A stretch of 54,135 nt of DNA from Neoroseomonas soli (GTDB lineage: Bacteria; Pseudomonadota; Alphaproteobacteria; Acetobacterales; Acetobacteraceae), in contig NZ_JAAEDM010000024.1 of the NCBI RefSeq assembly GCF_018129065.1, positions 1 through 54,135 of the forward strand, read 5' to 3'. Below are positions 51,103 to 54,135 of the stretch, piece by piece. The notes beneath the pieces were generated by a model. It was not told the DNA's origin, did no database searches, and was given only the letters and a program-made list of their open reading frames with translations. The position numbers and the translations under genes are program-made. Each line of letters begins with the position of its first letter. Position 1 is the stretch's first letter.

Positions 51103-51945
51103 TCAGCCCCGCGCCGTCGCCGCGAGGATCCCGCCGCCCACCACCAGCAAGGCGGCCGCGCCGGTTCGCCAGTCGAGCACGCCCTCGCCCCCGGCCAGCA
51201 GCAGCAGCGTGGAAGCGACCGGCACGGCATAGGCCAGCGTGCCGAGCAGCCGCGGGTCGCCCCGCTTCATCCCCTCGTCCCACAGGAAGAAGGCGGCGCC
51301 GAGCGGCCCGGCACCGAGCAGGGCCACCGCTGTCCATTGCCGTATATCGGGGATGACCGTCGTCTCGAAGGCCAGGTGCGCCGCGCCCGCGAGCAGCGCC
51401 GTGGCCAGGCAGAAGCCCGCCAGTGCCTCTGTCGGCACGGCCGCCATGCGCTTCGACGTCACCGAATAGACCGCCCAGACCACCGCGCAGCCCACGGCAC
51501 AGGCGAAGCCGAATGCGGCGCCGGCGGGAAAGGATGCTCCGGCGCCGACCAGCAGCACGCAGCCCGCGAAGCCGAGCCCCACCCCCGCCAGCCGCTGCGG
51601 CCCCAGGTGCAGCCCCAGGATCGGTGCGGAAAGAAGCACGATCAGCAGCGGCCAGAGGTAGTTGAGCAGATTCGCCTCCACCGCGGGCGCGAAGGCCAGC
51701 GCGGCGAAGTAGAGCGCGTGGTAGCCGAACAGCCCGCCCACGCCGTGCGCCCAGGCGACCCCGCCCTGCCGCAGCAGCCCGAGCCGCCCGCGCGCGGCCA
51801 CGACGGCAAGCGCCAGCGCCCCGCCCACCGCGAATCCGAGCGCGGTGAGTTGCAGCGGCGGCACGCCCGCCGCCATGCGCGCGAGCAGAGCCAGGAAGGC
51901 CCAGAGCACGAGGGCGCCGGACCCGGCGATGGTGGCGGTGGACAT
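51103..51945 (-). CDS. EamA/DMT-family transporter
   Basis: The 280-residue inner-membrane protein has ten predicted helices in two EamA halves: SGALVLWAFLALLARMAAGV, FGYHALYFAALAFAPAVEAN and LLNYLWPLLIVLLSAP in the first, GCAVVWAVYSVTSKRM onward in the second. The arrangement resembles YddG-like aromatic or general metabolite exporters. ATG 51945 is used; the frame upstream is open to 53211 but is not coding-like. Substrate unknown. Confidence 0.9.
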   Translation of the reverse strand: MSTATIAGSGALVLWAFLALLARMAAGVPPLQLTALGFAVGGALALAVVAARGRLGLLRQGGVAWAHGVGGLFGYHALYFAALAFAPAVEANLLNYLWPLLIVLLSAPILGLHLGPQRLAGVGLGFAGCVLLVGAGASFPAGAAFGFACAVGCAVVWAVYSVTSKRMAAVPTEALAGFCLATALLAGAAHLAFETTVIPDIRQWTAVALLGAGPLGAAFFLWDEGMKRGDPRLLGTLAYAVPVASTLLLLAGGEGVLDWRTGAAALLVVGGGILAATARG

Positions 51946-52149
51946 GGCGCGGGGTTGGGATCCTGCGAGAGAGATGCGACGTGCCTTCGGTGCCGTTCCG
52001 AAAGCGGCGGCCCTCATAGCATGCTGCTGCAGAACGCCCGGCGTTGTGCTGGCTGGCGTGTTTGGTGCGGCGGTGAGAACCCTGTCTGTGTCTGGCCAGG
52101 CGCGGGACTGGTGCCATCCGAGGGCATGGCGACGGTTCGGGCGGGCTGT

Positions 52150-52575
52150 CCTGGCAGTTTGGGCGGTCGGCCCGGATTGCATGCGGTGACCGCCGGTGAA
52201 GACACCGCACTGACCTGCCTGATCTCGCGGTGCCTGGCCTGGCGCAAACCAGCCGATTGCCTGATCCGGCCGGACACTTCCTTGATCCGCGTTCGGATGC
52301 GTTGGTGGCTCCGATAGACTTCGGTCCTCGTCAGCGCGTCCGGCGCGGCGGAATGGTGCGGCCTGTTTGCGAGGACGTCGCGGGCGATGTGCGAGGCCAT
52401 GCCGCGCGCGCTCGGGGCTTCGACACATGCTTGCGGATCGTGGCCGCGGCCAGCCCCCGATGTGGTGCCGCCCGGTTGCCGATCGATCGGCACCAGCGCC
52501 GCCTCGCGCTCGGCCCGGCCGGTGGCGTGGCAGAGGTGTTCCTGCGCCACCAGGCCATGCCGGTTCTCCAGGAGT
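52150..52575 (-). pseudogene. Degenerate IS5-type transposase C-terminal fragment
   Basis: About 140 codons on the minus strand resemble the C-terminal half of IS5-group transposases: LLENRHGLVAQEHLCHATGR then AEREAAL, SARGMASHIARDVLAN, YRSHQRIRTRIKEVSGRIRQ then SAGLRQARHREIRQV and the end GRPPKLP. Intact relatives have ENRHGL, TAERDAAL, QRIRKRIEEVFGWIK, GLRKTRHRGL and NLVRLPKLL. The first catalytic Asp, N-terminus and terminal repeats are missing and many residues have drifted. It lies between the EamA gene and the Hint protein. Confidence 0.7.
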
Positions 52576-52644
52576 CCATGCCCCGGAGCCGGTCGCCTGC
52601 GGCTGGAAGCGGCCGTTGGCATGAAGGTGCTTGCCCAAACATGA

Positions 52645-52680
52645 CGAGAGCGGCTTCCGCCGGTCGGGAAACCGCTCTCG
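52645..52680. terminator. Hairpin between the IS relic and the Hint gene
   Basis: CGAGAGCGGCTTCC (52645-52658) and GGAAACCGCTCTCG (52667-52680) pair with one mismatch around an 8-nt loop, 245 bp downstream of the Hint gene stop. No T-run follows, so it is only a possible terminator. Confidence 0.4.
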
Positions 52681-52925
52681 GGCGCTGCACGACATGTGTG
52701 AAGCGATGCGGTTCCGCGCCGCGCGGCGTATTTGACCTGAGCCGCCCGTCGGCTGGAAGGCCGGCGGGCACATCCCGGCGCCGCCGGCTGGTCTGCGGAA
52801 GCGTCTGGCCCCGCGATTGCGGCGGCGGCGCCCTGCCGTGCGACGGCGGGGCACTCTCGTTCGGAGCGATGCCCGGCGGGTCCCGGCCGGGACCCGCCGC
52901 GGGAATCTCACGTTCCGCGGCCAGA

Positions 52926-53945
52926 TCAGGCGGAGCGGCGCGCCTCCGTCTCCGTCGCGGCGCGGGCCGCGAGGCGTGCGCGGATGCGATCGAGCGCCTC
53001 GCCATCTTCCAGCAGCGGATAGCAGGCGTTCTCGGCATAGCGGCCGTTGCTGCGCTCGCTGGCGAAGTCCTTGAACAGCGTGGTGACGCCGTAGTTGTCG
53101 AACTGCTTCCGGTTGCCGTCGTCGAAGTAGGACTCGGAAGCCGCGCCCTCGGCGATCAGCAGCCCGTGAGCGGGCAGTTCGACGTGCCAGTAGGTCACCT
53201 CGGGGCACCACAGTTCCTGGATGATGGTGCTGCCGTTCACCAGGTGCTTCGCCGGCACCAGGCGGCCGTCGAGGAACATCGCGTGCTCGGGCGAGACGCG
53301 CAGGTCACGGTGCGGCACGCCATCGGCAAGTGCGCCGGCCTGGATCAGGATCGGCGCAGCCTTCGTGCGCTCCGGATGGCGGGCGACGTTGGCGCGGGTG
53401 TGGCCGAGCCAAACCACCGGCTGAAGAGCGGCGCCGCCATGCGCGGAGACGACGAGGTCGCCGACCTTGAGATTCTCAACCGCCACCTCGCCGCGCGCCG
53501 TGGCGATCATCGTGCCCTGGGCGAAGCAGACATAGTTGTTGTTGGTCGTCTCGAAGCCGGCGGCGGCGATCGTGTCGGTGCCGTTGGACCAAATCTGGAA
53601 GACCTTGGACTCGGTCCCGCCGGTGCTCGTCGGGACGGTGAAGGACGCCGAGCCGGAGAGGGTGTAGCCCGTCGGGATGTAGAGGGTATCGCTGCCGTTG
53701 CCGCCCTGGACCACGTCATTGGCGAAGGCGAAGACGGTGTCTCCGGCGTTCAGCGTGCTGATGTAGTCGCGCGTGCCGCCGTCGTCGGCGTAGTAGACTG
53801 TGCCGCCGGCGCCAGCGACGCTGACGCCGCCGGTGATGAAGTCGCTGCTGTTGCCGCCGAAGAGCGTGTCGCTCCCCAGGCCGCCGATGATCGTCTGGCT
53901 CTGGTTGCCGCCGACGATGCTGTCATTCCCCGAAGTACCGGACAT
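52926..53945 (-). CDS. Hint_2-domain protein with RTX-like N-terminal repeats
   Basis: The 339-residue protein begins with RTX-like glycine/aspartate repeats (GNDSIVGGN, GGLGSDTLFGG, then GGNGSDTLYIP), which bind calcium in secreted type I proteins. From Cys140 a Hint module follows: CFAQGTMIATARGEVAVENL then KVGDLVVSAHGG, with RVSPEHAMFLDGRLVPAKHL and the end-block histidines (YWHVELPAHGLLIAEG). Hint domains perform self-splicing or self-cleavage at the Cys. No N-terminal signal is present, so export by a type I system is likely. AGGAG precedes ATG 53945. Confidence 0.9.
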   Translation of the reverse strand: MSGTSGNDSIVGGNQSQTIIGGLGSDTLFGGNSSDFITGGVSVAGAGGTVYYADDGGTRDYISTLNAGDTVFAFANDVVQGGNGSDTLYIPTGYTLSGSASFTVPTSTGGTESKVFQIWSNGTDTIAAAGFETTNNNYVCFAQGTMIATARGEVAVENLKVGDLVVSAHGGAALQPVVWLGHTRANVARHPERTKAAPILIQAGALADGVPHRDLRVSPEHAMFLDGRLVPAKHLVNGSTIIQELWCPEVTYWHVELPAHGLLIAEGAASESYFDDGNRKQFDNYGVTTLFKDFASERSNGRYAENACYPLLEDGEALDRIRARLAARAATETEARRSA

Positions 53946-54135
53946 GGTGTTCTCCTTGGTCGATCAGGTGCCGGCCCTGCAGCCGGCAAGGGTTGCGGGA
54001 CGCGGACAGGACACGGGCGGGCGCCCGCGACGCGCGATGGCGTCGCGGGAGAGGACCCGCTGCGATTCTGATTGGTGCGACGGAAGCGGCCGGTGGCCGC
54101 CTCGACCTCGGCCCCGGCCGCCCTTCGCGGCGGGG
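53946..54135. other. 190-bp non-coding end of the window
   Basis: No gene could be supported here. It should contain the promoter of the minus-strand Hint gene; GC-rich sequence without a clear -35/-10 pair is all that is visible. Confidence 0.35.

Noticed and set aside
51103-53211. 702-residue reading of the EamA frame
   Set aside because: Only the last 280 residues from ATG 51945 are transporter-like; the rest reads through the IS relic and the Hint gene in a non-coding frame.

Overview
The window is very GC-rich (about 70%) chromosomal DNA from an alphaproteobacterium, most likely an Acetobacteraceae of the Roseomonas type. The pointers are a Bug/TctC-type tripartite tricarboxylate transporter binding protein, many FAD/FMN catabolic genes each with its own periplasmic binding protein, Tat-like signal peptides, a Hint_2-domain protein and GTG/TTG starts. 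This assignment is an inference from gene content.

Layout. 0-4.7 kb: core-like genes (MoxR ATPase, DUF1285 protein, CoA-type Nudix hydrolase), a C-terminal scrap of an SbtA-type bicarbonate transporter, a small basic protein and a TctC-type binding protein. 4.7-11.4 kb: a minus-strand surface-glycan cluster (GT4 glycosyltransferase, GT2 glycosyltransferase with a galectin-like N-terminus, TPR/glycosyltransferase fusion, unknown protein). 11.4-14.2 kb: a graveyard with a divergent HD-family protein ending in a 25-bp inverted repeat, an integrase C-terminal fragment and a frameshifted IS3 orfA. 14.2-23.2 kb: a minus-strand polyamine/amine-type operon (LysR, FAD oxidoreductase, M24 pita-bread protein, RidA, DadA-like oxidase, PotD/A/B/C-like ABC transporter) with overlapping starts and stops. 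23.3-29.7 kb: a LysR-controlled two-component flavin monooxygenase module (MFS exporter/importer, LLM-class monooxygenase, binding protein, divergent RibB-like protein, flavin reductase).

29.7-47.8 kb is a composite island stacked against tRNA-Thr(CGT). The outer part holds an OLD-family nuclease plus UvrD-like helicase pair (Gabija-like defence), the scar of a type I restriction system whose hsdM and hsdR ends are now joined by an IS3-family element, truncated primase-like genes, and a type II-like restriction/methylase pair. The inner part (40.8-47.7 kb) is bounded by a 48-bp direct repeat of the tRNA 3' half. It carries integrase, AlpA-like activator, HEAGH protein, primase-helicase, a winged-helix candidate and an AT-rich cargo ORF, an order that resembles a minimal phage-satellite (PICI-like) element.

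47.8-54.1 kb returns to chromosome: an HlyD/FtsX/LolD-type ABC export operon with a terminator-like hairpin inside it, an EamA/DMT transporter, an IS5-like transposase relic and a Hint-domain protein with RTX-like N-terminal repeats. Many very long ORFs antisense to these genes are high-GC shadows and are not annotated. No rRNA genes and no CRISPR array were seen.
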